The notes beneath the pieces were generated by a model that saw nothing but the letters and a program-made list of their open reading frames with translations, did not search any database and was not told the origin of the DNA. Shown here piece by piece: positions 43,351 to 51,152 of a stretch of 64,000 bases of DNA. The position numbers were made by a program, and so were the translations under genes. The DNA is from Paenibacillus sp. CF384. GTDB lineage: Bacteria; Bacillota; Bacilli; Paenibacillales; Paenibacillaceae. The stretch's first letter is position 1; every line of letters starts with the position of its first letter. The stretch is taken from positions 1-64,000 of the forward strand of contig NZ_FNNV01000011.1 in the NCBI RefSeq assembly GCF_900106745.1, given 5' to 3'.

Positions 43351-43722
43351 ATGGCATGGCTGTATTTGCTGCTGGCCGGACTGCTTGAGGTGGGCTGGGC
43401 TTATGGCATGCAGGCGTCTGATGGATTTACGGAATGGCTGCCTAGTGTGATTACCATTGTGTTGTTAATTATCAGTTTTATGTTGTTTGCGCGAGCGATG
43501 CGGACCATCGAAATCGGAACGGCGTACGCCATATTTACCGGTATAGGTACCGTGGGTACTGTTATCGTCGGCATTGTCCGTGGAGAGCCGGCAGATCTGC
43601 TCAAATTGTTGTTTATCGCGATGCTTATCGGAGGTATCGTGGGGCTCAAAGTGATATCAAGTAAAGAAGAGACACCGAAGAAACCTCAAGCGGAGCATGC
43701 TGTTCCTGAGGCAACGGAGTAA
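43351..43722 (+). CDS. Small multidrug resistance protein, subunit 1
   Basis: A 123-residue SMR protein with four membrane helices. MAWLYLLLAGLLEVGWAYGMQ has the catalytic Glu of helix 1 (about residue 13), and IEIGTAYAIFTGIGTVGTVIVG is the conserved helix 3-4 region. A 15-residue charged tail distinguishes it from the second subunit. With the adjacent paralogue it should form a heterodimeric proton-coupled exporter of cationic compounds, as in EbrAB or YkkCD. Translation start: GAGAGGGGATG region 13 bases upstream. Confidence 0.92.
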   Translation: MAWLYLLLAGLLEVGWAYGMQASDGFTEWLPSVITIVLLIISFMLFARAMRTIEIGTAYAIFTGIGTVGTVIVGIVRGEPADLLKLLFIAMLIGGIVGLKVISSKEETPKKPQAEHAVPEATE

Positions 43723-43738
43723 ATGGAGGTGGCTGCAA

Positions 43739-44062
43739 GTGGCCTGGTTGTTCTTGCTCATATCTGGGCTGGGTGAGGTAGGCGGCGTGACGGGCATGAA
43801 GCTGTCGAATGGATTTAAGAACTGGAAGGGAACGGTGCTCGCGTTAGCGTCCGGGATGGTCAGCTTCTATTTCCTGTCGCGATCGCTGCAGGATGTCCCG
43901 ATCAGTACCGCCTACGGCGTTTGGACAGGGATAGGCTCTGTCGGCAGTGTTCTGCTTGGCATGCTGGTGTTTGGCGAATCAAAGGATAAACGGAAATTGC
44001 TCTTTATCGCTATGATCATAATAAGTGTTGCAGGGTTACGGGTAACAGGCGGCGGTCATTAG
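43739..44062 (+). CDS. Small multidrug resistance protein, subunit 2
   Basis: A 107-residue SMR protein: four helices, the helix-1 Glu in AWLFLLISGLGEVGGVTGMK, and ISTAYGVWTGIGSVGSVLLGMLVFGE. The start is GTG 43739, with GGAGG 9 bases upstream; this gives the standard SMR N-terminus, while the frame from 43697 would overlap the previous gene. Pairs with subunit 1. Ends at a bidirectional terminator. Confidence 0.92.
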   Translation: MAWLFLLISGLGEVGGVTGMKLSNGFKNWKGTVLALASGMVSFYFLSRSLQDVPISTAYGVWTGIGSVGSVLLGMLVFGESKDKRKLLFIAMIIISVAGLRVTGGGH

Positions 44063-44083
44063 TTAATGGACTGCTTTATGATA

Positions 44084-44132
44084 AAAAAGAAGCTTACCGC
44101 GACGTCATAAGACGGCAGGGTAGGCTTCTTTT
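44084..44132. terminator. Bidirectional terminator between the SMR and GH144-like genes
   Basis: AAAAGAAGCtTACC pairs with GGgTAgGCTTCTTTT around a GTC/GAC core, with A/T runs at both ends; it overlaps the stop of the minus-strand gene. Confidence 0.8.
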
Positions 44133-45474
44133 ACTTCTTCGCGTTTAACCCAATCTTCTGCGCCCCAAGCTTCACATGGGCATTCTTCATATATTGCTCC
44201 CACACGAAGCCGCTTCGGTAATTCTCCAGCATCAGCAGCGTGATGCCTTTGTCTATCCCGATGACGTCAGTATCATACCAGGCCGGCGTCAGCTCCAAAT
44301 TAAACGCATCCTTAAACCCGTACGTTCCCCATAGCTCAGGCAGCGTCTTATAATAGCGAAGCGCCTCAAGCGACTGCTCCGGCGTAAATACAATCGAGCC
44401 GGCTGCTCCCGCAGGTGGTACCGTACCGTCTACGAGATGTTGATCATTGCTGTAGCCGGATGGCGCTGCACCGAATCTTCCCTCATAACCGTCCGGCCCG
44501 TCGGAAGCCGTGAAGCCCCAAGCCTGACGACCGAGCGACGGATACATGGAAGCTTGATCAATAGCGTATTGCAAGTTGTTTTGGGAAGCAGTAACCGAGT
44601 TCAGCCACCAATCGACGCCTTCGTTATCGACAACACCGCGGAAATCGAACCAAGCGTGGCTGAATTGATGCGTGAACAGCGACCCGAACCAGGAATGGAT
44701 GAATGGCTGCCCATCTCCGTACGTTTTCACATCTCGCGTGAAACTGTAAAACATGCCGGGATCGGTCGGATGTGTTGGCGAACCGGAAGCGAGCACGTAG
44801 AGAGACAGCTGCTCCGCATAGAAGTCCCAGGCACCGACAAAACCATTCTCCGGCGAGTAGCCCATGTAGAACTGGTTCGTCTCAGGGTTCCGGTACCAGT
44901 CCCACTCCACCCGCTGATACAGCTCTTCAGCTTTCTTCGCAACCTCGCCTTGCAAATATTCCCCGGCCACGATTGCGCCGTTCAGTGCCAGCGCGGTATC
45001 GATAATGGACACCTCGCTCGTACCTGATCGCGAAGCATCGCTCATGTTCAGAAAATGATAGAAGAATCCATGCTCCTGCGCAGCATGCTTCAATAATGTA
45101 TCCAGTGTTCCTGCTGCCCGCTCCGCTGCTTCATCCTTGGTAATCCAGCCGCGTTCGGCGCCAATTGCGATTGCCGTTAGGCCAAAGCCTACTGAGGCAA
45201 CGCTGCTCATGTTCGGATTGCTTGGCGCCCGATCTCGAATCAATCCATAACCGGGGCTTTGCTTATCGGTATTGGCCTCCAGCCAGAAGAAATCGAAGCT
45301 TCGACGGCTTTCCTGCTCCAGCAAAGGATCTTCCAGCATGGCGCTCTTCTCCGGCTTCGATGCTGCATTCGGTTGCCATATATGCCGGACCCCCAATACG
45401 GTACCTAGAACAACGATGATGGCCGCGATGATGATTATCCAAATCCGCATGGATCTTCTGTTCAAAGCACTCAT
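44131..45474 (-). CDS. Membrane-anchored glucoamylase-like (GH144-type) protein
   Basis: A 447-residue protein. Residues about 8-35 form a signal anchor. The rest is an (alpha/alpha)6 glucoamylase-like domain: FDFFWLEANTDKQSPGYGLIRDR, FGSLFTHQFSHAWFDFRG, AWGFTASDGPDGYEGRFGAAP and AFNLELTPAWYDTDVIGIDKGITLLMLENYRSG. This set is typical of PF10091, including GH144 endo-beta-1,2-glucanases. Expected outside the membrane. GAGGAG precedes ATG 45474 by 9 bases. It follows the DsbA-like gene by 49 bases. Substrate uncertain. Confidence 0.85.
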   Translation of the reverse strand: MSALNRRSMRIWIIIIAAIIVVLGTVLGVRHIWQPNAASKPEKSAMLEDPLLEQESRRSFDFFWLEANTDKQSPGYGLIRDRAPSNPNMSSVASVGFGLTAIAIGAERGWITKDEAAERAAGTLDTLLKHAAQEHGFFYHFLNMSDASRSGTSEVSIIDTALALNGAIVAGEYLQGEVAKKAEELYQRVEWDWYRNPETNQFYMGYSPENGFVGAWDFYAEQLSLYVLASGSPTHPTDPGMFYSFTRDVKTYGDGQPFIHSWFGSLFTHQFSHAWFDFRGVVDNEGVDWWLNSVTASQNNLQYAIDQASMYPSLGRQAWGFTASDGPDGYEGRFGAAPSGYSNDQHLVDGTVPPAGAAGSIVFTPEQSLEALRYYKTLPELWGTYGFKDAFNLELTPAWYDTDVIGIDKGITLLMLENYRSGFVWEQYMKNAHVKLGAQKIGLNAKK

Positions 45475-45523
45475 TCCAGTCTTCTCCTCGACCACGAGAT
45501 GTTTTGCAGCAGCTTACAGGTGA

Positions 45524-46159
45524 CTATACGCCCGTGTTCACGCCGCTCATCAAACCGAGCAGCTCTTCAGCGGGATAAGCGCCGGACAGCGCATAGCGGT
45601 TGTTGAAGACGAAGAAAGGAACGCCTGTCACGCCAATTTGCTGCGCGCGCTTCAGATCGGCGTCTACGGCCTCGCCGCCTTCACCGCGCTCAAGGCGAGC
45701 TTGCAGCTCTGGCGTAAACGCGCCAAGCCGCTCCGCAATCAGCATTATGACGCTCATCTGCGCCACATCCAGGCCTTCTTCGAAATAAGCGCGGAACAGT
45801 TCTTCCACGGCTTCCGCCTTACGTTCCTCAGGCAGAATAGCAACGAAACGATGAGCAAGACGCGTGTTCGGCATCCGAGTAACCCGGTCGAAATGGAACG
45901 TGACGCCGACAGCGGCGCCGGCTTGCGTCACCTGCTGAGTAGCGCGTTTCATCGATTCGGGTCCGCCCATTTTCTTCGCCATCACATCATCGAACGGTTT
46001 GCCCTCTTCAGGCAAACCGGGATCCAGCTGATAAGCGTGATAAGTAACGGTGACCGGCTCATCGTTCTTCTCCGACCAGAGCTCGAGCGCACGGTATAGA
46101 TTTTGCTTGCCGATGCGGCACCAGGGGCAGACCACATCCGAGTATAGGTCAATATGCAT
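45524..46159 (-). CDS. DsbA family oxidoreductase (FrnE-like)
   Basis: A 211-residue thioredoxin-fold protein with the CPWC active site at the first strand (MHIDLYSDVVCPWCRIG), a long helical insert, and the cis-Pro segment GVTGVPFFVFNNRYALSGAYP. Members act as cytoplasmic disulfide isomerases or polyketide-associated FrnE proteins. No signal peptide. It may be co-transcribed with the GH144-like gene downstream, though no functional link is apparent. Confidence 0.9.
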   Translation of the reverse strand: MHIDLYSDVVCPWCRIGKQNLYRALELWSEKNDEPVTVTYHAYQLDPGLPEEGKPFDDVMAKKMGGPESMKRATQQVTQAGAAVGVTFHFDRVTRMPNTRLAHRFVAILPEERKAEAVEELFRAYFEEGLDVAQMSVIMLIAERLGAFTPELQARLERGEGGEAVDADLKRAQQIGVTGVPFFVFNNRYALSGAYPAEELLGLMSGVNTGV

Positions 46160-46366
46160 ATGGAAACGACAACCTTTCGAATAGTTTGTCAGTGTCAGGT
46201 CTTCTCTTCATATGTTGCGGTTACATAACCATGCTAATGTAGTTTTGCATATCAAGCAAGGGCAGATACGGCGCATGGTGCATTTTCGAATAGTTGCGTT
46301 AATATTTAGGAGGACAGTAAACTAATCGGTAAAGAAACTTCGATTGATTAATAAGGAGGGGACGAT

Positions 46367-47251
46367 ATGATTGAAATCGGTCTCTGCGGCTGGGGCGATC
46401 ACTCGGAGCTATATCGGGAAGCGGGCAAGGACAAGAATAAGCTGCCTGCCTATGCGCATTGGTTTCGGGTCGTCGAGGTGGACAGCACCTTCTATGCGAT
46501 TCAGTCCCCGCAGGTCATGCAGAAATGGGCGACGGAAACGCCGGATCACTTCCGCTTCGTCATTAAGGCGTATCAAGGCATGACAGGTCATGCGCGCGGG
46601 GGAAAAGGGCATCATCCTTACGAAAGCGAAGCGGCGATGTTCCAGGCTTTTCGGGATGCGATTGAGCCGATCCGCGCCGCAGGCAAGCTGCTTGCCGTTC
46701 TATTCCAGTACCCGCCTTGGTTTAATTGTACGCGTCCTAACGTGGAGACACTGCGAACAGCCAAGGCGCGCATGGCAGATATCCCTTGCGCACTCGAATT
46801 TCGGAACCAGAGCTGGTTCACAAGCGAGATGAGCGAGAAGACCATTGCGTTCACGCGCCGAGAAGGCTGGATTCATACGGTGTGCGATGAGCCGCAAGCC
46901 GGTGAAGGCTCCATTCCAATCGTAGAAGCGGCTACGGATGAACAGTTCACCATCGTACGGCTGCACGGTCGCAACACGGATGGATGGGTGTCTGCTGGAC
47001 AACCTAACTGGCGGGATGTTCGATATCTGTACCGTTATAATGAAACGGAACTGTCAGAGTGGGTGGAGCGACTCAGGCGTTTGGAGCAATCAACCGGAAC
47101 GGTATGCGTGCTGTTCAATAACAATTCCGGCGGCGATGCGGCGGATAACGCCTTACAGCTTATGGCGATGCTGCACCAGCTGCCGCCGCGAGGCTCCTTT
47201 CAACTAGCGCCGCCGCAGGAAACTGCGCAGCAGCTGGATCTGTTTGAATAG
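46367..47251 (+). CDS. DUF72 family protein
   Basis: A 294-residue TIM-barrel protein of the DUF72 (YecE-like) family. GLCGWGDHSELY at the start, WFRVVEVDSTFYAIQ, FRFVIKAYQGMTGH, CALEFRNQSWF, and VRLHGRNTDGW near the end are the family landmarks. Function is unknown, although the fold resembles metal-dependent endonuclease barrels. AAGGAGGGG lies before the ATG. It is divergent from the DsbA-like gene and appears to be a single gene. Confidence 0.9.
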   Translation: MIEIGLCGWGDHSELYREAGKDKNKLPAYAHWFRVVEVDSTFYAIQSPQVMQKWATETPDHFRFVIKAYQGMTGHARGGKGHHPYESEAAMFQAFRDAIEPIRAAGKLLAVLFQYPPWFNCTRPNVETLRTAKARMADIPCALEFRNQSWFTSEMSEKTIAFTRREGWIHTVCDEPQAGEGSIPIVEAATDEQFTIVRLHGRNTDGWVSAGQPNWRDVRYLYRYNETELSEWVERLRRLEQSTGTVCVLFNNNSGGDAADNALQLMAMLHQLPPRGSFQLAPPQETAQQLDLFE

Positions 47252-47290
47252 ACTCCTGCACCAATTCGCAAAATAACAGTACAACCGCCG

Positions 47291-47325
47291 TTGACAGGTT
47301 CAACTGTAACTGATATGATTACAGT
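47291..47325 (+). promoter_or_regulatory. Promoter and operator of the Rrf2 gene
   Basis: -35 TTGACA (47291-47296), 17-bp spacer, -10 TATGAT (47314-47319). The inverted repeat ACTGTAA-N9-TTACAGT (47303-47325) spans the -10, which suggests autorepression by the Rrf2 protein. Confidence 0.8.
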
Positions 47326-47347
47326 ACAAAGCGGGGTGCCGTTAAGC

Positions 47348-47773
47348 ATGAACAGCGAATTCACCATTGCCGTACACAGTTTGGTTTACTTGGCTTTTTT
47401 GCCAGAACGCATGGCTCCCAGCGAAGCCATTGCCGATAATGTCTCGACCAATCCTGCCAGAATCCGCAAGGTGATGAGCTGTTTGAAGCGAGGCGGTTAT
47501 GTCGATACAAGGGAAGGCGCAGGTGGTGGATACCGGCTAATGCTGGATCCGGCCGTCGTCAACCTAGCCGACATATACCGGTTAATGGCGCAAGGCTCCG
47601 TTATTCCGAGCTGGTGCTCGGGCAATCCAGAGATGGATTGTGTCGTCGGCTCCAATATGCGTGAAGTCATGGATGGGATCTTTTGCAGAGCGGAGAAGCA
47701 GCTGGAGAATTATTTCGGCGGCATTACGATCTCCGATGTGCTGGGTCAAATCAAGGAATGCGAAGAATGTTGA
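47348..47773 (+). CDS. Rrf2 family transcriptional regulator
   Basis: A 141-residue winged-helix protein. HTH and wing: APSEAIADNVSTNPARIRKVMSCLKRGGYVDTREGAGGGYRL. The C-terminal half has Cys at WCSGNPEMDC, IFC and a final CEEC, so redox or metal sensing is possible, although the spacing is not that of IscR or NsrR clusters. ATG 47348 is chosen because the upstream frame runs through the promoter. A thioredoxin gene follows 65 bases later on the same strand, which fits a redox-responsive pair. Confidence 0.88.
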   Translation: MNSEFTIAVHSLVYLAFLPERMAPSEAIADNVSTNPARIRKVMSCLKRGGYVDTREGAGGGYRLMLDPAVVNLADIYRLMAQGSVIPSWCSGNPEMDCVVGSNMREVMDGIFCRAEKQLENYFGGITISDVLGQIKECEEC

Positions 47774-47838
47774 ACAAGGTGTGACGGGGTTCCCCTTCCC
47801 ATAAGCTTGTGAACTTATTGTAGAGAGGATGATTGAAT

Positions 47839-48150
47839 ATGGCAGTAGCATTGACGAAAGACACATTCAACAAAAGCATCGAGAGCGGCGTAACGCTCGT
47901 TGATTTCTGGGCGCCATGGTGCGGACCTTGCAAAATGCAGCTTCCAATCGTAGAAGAGCTTTCCGGCGAGCTTGCTGGTACAGCTACAATCGCGAAGATC
48001 AATGTGGACGAGGAGCCTGAATTGGCATCCCAATTCGGCGTTATGTCGATCCCGACACTAATCCTGTTCAAAGACGGTCAACCCGTTGACAAAATGGTTG
48101 GTCTGCAATCCAAAGACGCCCTGAAAAACAAAATTCAAGGCCAAATCTAA
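47839..48150 (+). CDS. trxA: Thioredoxin
   Basis: A 103-residue thioredoxin with active site FWAPWCGPCKMQLP and the cis-Pro segment GVMSIPTLILFKDGQPV. Full length. AGAGAGGATG lies upstream of ATG 47839. Probably controlled with the preceding Rrf2 gene; this may be a stress-responsive paralogue rather than the main thioredoxin. Confidence 0.94.
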   Translation: MAVALTKDTFNKSIESGVTLVDFWAPWCGPCKMQLPIVEELSGELAGTATIAKINVDEEPELASQFGVMSIPTLILFKDGQPVDKMVGLQSKDALKNKIQGQI

Positions 48151-48163
48151 GCATTGCTTCACG

Positions 48164-48192
48164 AGCCCTCGCGCCTACATGGTGTGAGGGCT
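48164..48192 (+). terminator. Terminator-like hairpin after thioredoxin
   Basis: AGCCCTC/GAGGGCT stem without a real T-run; weak. Confidence 0.4.
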
Positions 48193-48287
48193 TCGTTGCG
48201 TAAATACATATGGAATAACGAGCTCATTCGATTCATTTGTACGTCTGTATAGGTAGTGAATATACCGCCAAGGGGGAATGGTCTTCC

Positions 48288-49547
48288 ATGCAGAACTGGC
48301 TCGCGCAGCTTCGCAAAGGCTATGGCAAGAAGTTGGCTAAGCTTCATTCCGTTAACGGTTGGATCGTCGTCATTCTGACGCTGACAGGACTGGTGTTGTT
48401 TCAAGGGTTATGGCGCGGCATTCTGGGTGAAGGCCGGGTCATCATCCGTTATGTGCATATCGTGGTCGGGATCGCATCGCTGCTCCCGGTTGTGTTCTAC
48501 TTAGCGCTGGCCGCGAAGCATTGGAAACAGTTGAAGGGCAAGTTGTGGCAGAAAGCGAACGTCATCATCGTACTGGGTCTGTTGATCGGCTGGCTGCTGT
48601 CCGGTGTGCTTCTATGGCAATTCAAGGCGGTTGGGCCGGCATGGTCGAGCAGCGCGCTCACCATTCACGACCTGCTGACTTGGATCGGACTTCCTTATAT
48701 CATCTACCACTCCATCACGAGGCTGAAATGGCTCAAGGAGCCGCATCGCCGCACAGTTAAGACAGGACAACAAGGGGAAGGCCTGCATCCCGCGGCCAAA
48801 CCGGAGGCTGTTATGTCGAGGCGTTCGTTTATTCGCGTTACGATAGGAGCGGGAATCGCTATTGCGATCGGACCTTCTTTTCTAAAATGGTTCGGCAACC
48901 AGCTGACACCAGGTGCCAAATTGGATGAACTCATAGAGTCTGACGCCAATTCGCTCATTCCTGCACCGAAACCGCTTCCGGCTTCTTCGCCGCCGATTGG
49001 CGGAGGAAGCCGCGGCTCGTTCCGCATCTATACGGTTACGCCGATTCCGCAGTTCGACAACAGCACATTCAGTTTCATCGTAGACGGCTTGGTGGATAAA
49101 CGTTTGCAGTGGACATGGGAGCAGTTCGTGGCACTCAAGCGGGAAGTCCAAGTGAGTGATTTCCACTGCGTGACCGGCTGGTCGGTTCTCGGCAACACGT
49201 GGGAAGGGATCAAGCTCAAGGATTTCTTGAAGATGGCTGGCGTGAAGTCTTCCGCGAAGACAGTAAAGCTGTACTCCGGCGATGGCGTCTATACGGATTC
49301 CCTCACTTTAGAGCAGGCTGATATGGATGATGTGTTGGTAGCGGTGCTGCACGACGGCAAACCGATTCCAAGCGACCTCGGCGGCCCGGTGCGGCTAATC
49401 GTTCCGAAGATGTACGCGTATAAGTCGGTCAAGTGGTTGAATCGGGTTGAGCTTATTGATGGTGATCATACCGGGTACTGGGAAGAGCGTGGATATGATA
49501 CGGATGCGTGGGTAAGGGGAGGGGAAAACTCGCAATTTTATAAATGA
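48288..49547 (+). CDS. Fused b-type cytochrome and sulfite-oxidase-like Mo oxidoreductase
   Basis: A 419-residue protein joining two modules. Residues about 15-150 form four membrane helices with well-placed His (KLHSVNGW, YVHIVVGI, TIHDLLTW, YHSITRL) suited to b heme. Residues about 175-195 read SRRSFIRVTIGAGIAIAIG, a twin-arginine-like motif before a fifth hydrophobic segment. The remainder is a molybdopterin-binding oxidoreductase domain, with the Mo-ligand Cys in VSDFHCVTGWSVLGNTWEGIKL. This resembles MsrP (YedY) fused to an MsrQ (YedZ)-like subunit. Substrate, perhaps methionine sulfoxide or a sulfur oxyanion, is unproven. ATG 48288 has AGGGGG 11 bases upstream. Confidence 0.85.
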   Translation: MQNWLAQLRKGYGKKLAKLHSVNGWIVVILTLTGLVLFQGLWRGILGEGRVIIRYVHIVVGIASLLPVVFYLALAAKHWKQLKGKLWQKANVIIVLGLLIGWLLSGVLLWQFKAVGPAWSSSALTIHDLLTWIGLPYIIYHSITRLKWLKEPHRRTVKTGQQGEGLHPAAKPEAVMSRRSFIRVTIGAGIAIAIGPSFLKWFGNQLTPGAKLDELIESDANSLIPAPKPLPASSPPIGGGSRGSFRIYTVTPIPQFDNSTFSFIVDGLVDKRLQWTWEQFVALKREVQVSDFHCVTGWSVLGNTWEGIKLKDFLKMAGVKSSAKTVKLYSGDGVYTDSLTLEQADMDDVLVAVLHDGKPIPSDLGGPVRLIVPKMYAYKSVKWLNRVELIDGDHTGYWEERGYDTDAWVRGGENSQFYK

Positions 49548-49555
49548 AAATAGGT

Positions 49556-49586
49556 TTGACATTCACGTTACGTAAAGGTGTAGAGT
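49556..49586 (+). promoter_or_regulatory. MerR-type promoter with 19-bp spacer
   Basis: -35 TTGACA (49556-49561) and -10 TAGAGT (49581-49586) are 19 bp apart, the elongated spacing of MerR-controlled promoters, with imperfect dyad symmetry (TTCACGTTACGTAAAGG) in between. Confidence 0.85.
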
Positions 49587-49609
49587 GAGGTTGTCGGGAG
49601 GTGATGAAG

Positions 49610-50371
49610 GTGGAATATACGGTTCAGAAGCTGGGGAAGCTCGCGGGAATCAGCACGAGGACGCTGCGGTTCTATGACGAAGTAGGCATTCTTAAGCCGG
49701 CAAGAATGAATTCTTCAGGGTACCGTATTTATGGTCAGGCGGAGGTCGACAGACTGCAGCAGATTTTATTTTATCGGGAGCTCGGTGTCAGTCTGGACCG
49801 CATTAAAGAGCTTCTTACTGATCCGTCCTTCAATGGTACCGCAGCCTTGGTCCAGCACCGGGAACAGCTTCTCGACAGAAGAAGGCAGCTCGATGCACTG
49901 ATCGCAAATGTCGATCAAACCATCGCTGCGGCTGAAGGGAGAATAACGATGAGTGACAAACAGAAATTCGAAGGCTTTAAGCAGCGCCTGATTGACGAGA
50001 ATGAGCAGAAATACGGCAAGGAAGTGCGCGAGAAATACGGCGATGATGTCGTGAACAAGTCGAATGCGAAGGTTAAGGGCATGTCGCAGGAAGACCACGA
50101 GCGGGTAACTCGTCTGGCAGAAGAGATCAAGGAGTCGCTGGCGGAGGCTTTCAAGTTGGGGGATCCGGCGGGGGAGCTCGCACAGAAGACAGCCGATCTG
50201 CACCGTCAATGGCTGAGCTTCTATTGGCCGCAATACAGCAAGGAAGCTCACGCGAACCTGTCGCAAATGTACGTGGACGATGAGCGGTTCAAAGCGTATT
50301 ACGACGTGGATCAACCGGGATCGGCCGAGTTTCTGCGTGATGCGATTCATATCTATACCGGCGTAAGCTAG
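49610..50371 (+). CDS. MerR family regulator with TipAS ligand domain
   Basis: A 253-residue TipA-like activator. N-terminal MerR HTH: YTVQKLGKLAGISTRTLRFYDEVGILKPARMNSSGYRIYG. A coiled-coil (about 75-115) follows, then a TipAS-type antibiotic-binding domain (about 125-250; LSFYWPQYSKEAHANLSQMYVDDERFKAYYD). GTG 49610 is preferred because the ribosome site GGGAGGTGA covers the upstream GTG/ATG at 49601-49606. It is expected to bind the 19-bp-spaced promoter just upstream and activate its own gene when a peptide antibiotic or similar ligand binds. TipAL also yields a short TipAS product; an internal ATG at 49950 has AAGGGAG nearby and could do so here. Confidence 0.92.
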   Translation: MEYTVQKLGKLAGISTRTLRFYDEVGILKPARMNSSGYRIYGQAEVDRLQQILFYRELGVSLDRIKELLTDPSFNGTAALVQHREQLLDRRRQLDALIANVDQTIAAAEGRITMSDKQKFEGFKQRLIDENEQKYGKEVREKYGDDVVNKSNAKVKGMSQEDHERVTRLAEEIKESLAEAFKLGDPAGELAQKTADLHRQWLSFYWPQYSKEAHANLSQMYVDDERFKAYYDVDQPGSAEFLRDAIHIYTGVS

Positions 50372-50404
50372 CCTAGGGCTTGGTGCGAGGGAAATAAGAA
50401 CAAG

Positions 50405-50450
50405 AAAAAGGGTGCCCGCGGATCGTTGATGATCTTGCGGGCACCCTTTT
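50405..50450. terminator. Bidirectional terminator between the MerR and small-protein genes
   Basis: AAAAAGGGTGCCCGC pairs with GCGGGCACCCTTTT, with A/T runs on both strands; the flanking genes converge on it. Confidence 0.9.
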
Positions 50451-50493
50451 AATCGTGCCGCTGTTTCGCAGAGGGAGGGTCCGCGAGATCGGC

Positions 50494-50640
50494 TTACTTA
50501 TCGGTTTTCTTCTTCACGTGGTTGAAGTTAGTGATGGACTTGGCATCCTCGATCGTATCGTTGACGAAAGCCATATCCTGATTCTTGGCATGCATCTTGG
50601 TGGTGCCTTTGTAGTTGCCTTTATGCGTTTGGTTTTCCAT
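50494..50640 (-). CDS. Small 48-residue hydrophilic protein
   Basis: A 48-residue protein beginning MENQTHKGNYKGTTKMHAKN, with a central FVNDTIEDAKSITNFNHVK and a Lys-rich end. A perfect GGAGGTGA lies 7 bases before its ATG, and the gene ends in front of a bidirectional terminator, so it is very likely translated. The composition (Asn, Lys, Thr; no Cys, no membrane segment) resembles small spore-associated proteins of Bacilli, but I cannot name a family with certainty. Confidence 0.75.
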   Translation of the reverse strand: MENQTHKGNYKGTTKMHAKNQDMAFVNDTIEDAKSITNFNHVKKKTDK

Positions 50641-50725
50641 GTCGGTTCACCTCCGAAAGATGGTCGCACATGAGGTAGTATGTTCGGAAGTTGGGGGTGG
50701 CATGCGGGGTTGGGGTGGTTGAAGA

Positions 50726-50763
50726 ATTATAACTTTTAAGTTATAATATAACGAATCCGTTAT
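50726..50763 (+). promoter_or_regulatory. Two tandem palindromic operators of the toxin-antitoxin operon
   Basis: ATTATAACTT-TT-AAGTTATAAT (50726-50747) and ATAACG-AATC-CGTTAT (50748-50763) are adjacent perfect palindromes upstream of the toxin, the usual autoregulatory set-up of such modules. Confidence 0.75.
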
Positions 50764-50799
50764 AACGGAATTGGAGGAAATTGAATATAGAGGTGTCCG

Positions 50800-51054
50800 A
50801 TGTATCAGATCCGATTATACACAGACATCCATGAACGTTCTCCTTTTCAAGATTCGCTCGCGGAACTCGACAAAGCTGCTGCATCGGATAAACATGCTAG
50901 AGGATTTCGTAAGAAAATTAATTACTGTATTGAGATTTTACGAATCGGTGGTACAAGAGCCGGTGAGAAGTTCACGAAGCAGATTGAAGAGAAGCTTTGG
51001 GAGTTGCGCATTGATGATCACAGAGCGTTTTTCTTTTTATCAGAAAGATTATAG
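50800..51054 (+). CDS. HigB/Gp49-like toxin, C-terminally short
   Basis: An 84-residue protein of the RelE-superfamily Gp49/HigB group: MYQIRLYTDIHERSPFQDSLAELDK, KKINYCIEILRIGGTRAGEKFTKQIEEKLWELRIDDHRAFFF. Family members run about 110 residues and end with a VLLHxFxKKTQKTP-type segment. Here the frame stops at FFFLSERL and no trace of that segment is found in any frame before the antitoxin gene. The missing part usually holds basic active-site residues, so the toxin may be inactive. AGAGGTG precedes the ATG. Confidence 0.8.
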   Translation: MYQIRLYTDIHERSPFQDSLAELDKAAASDKHARGFRKKINYCIEILRIGGTRAGEKFTKQIEEKLWELRIDDHRAFFFLSERL

Positions 51055-51152
51055 GTATAAGAACAGATTTAGATCTCATACAACTAGAGATAATATGTAC
51101 TGAACCTTAAGTCACTAATTTAAATCTAATTTAAGAATTGAGGCACGAATTG

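Noticed and set aside
50455..50673. 72-codon plus-strand frame
   Set aside because: Antisense to the 48-residue gene, which has a perfect ribosome site and terminator.
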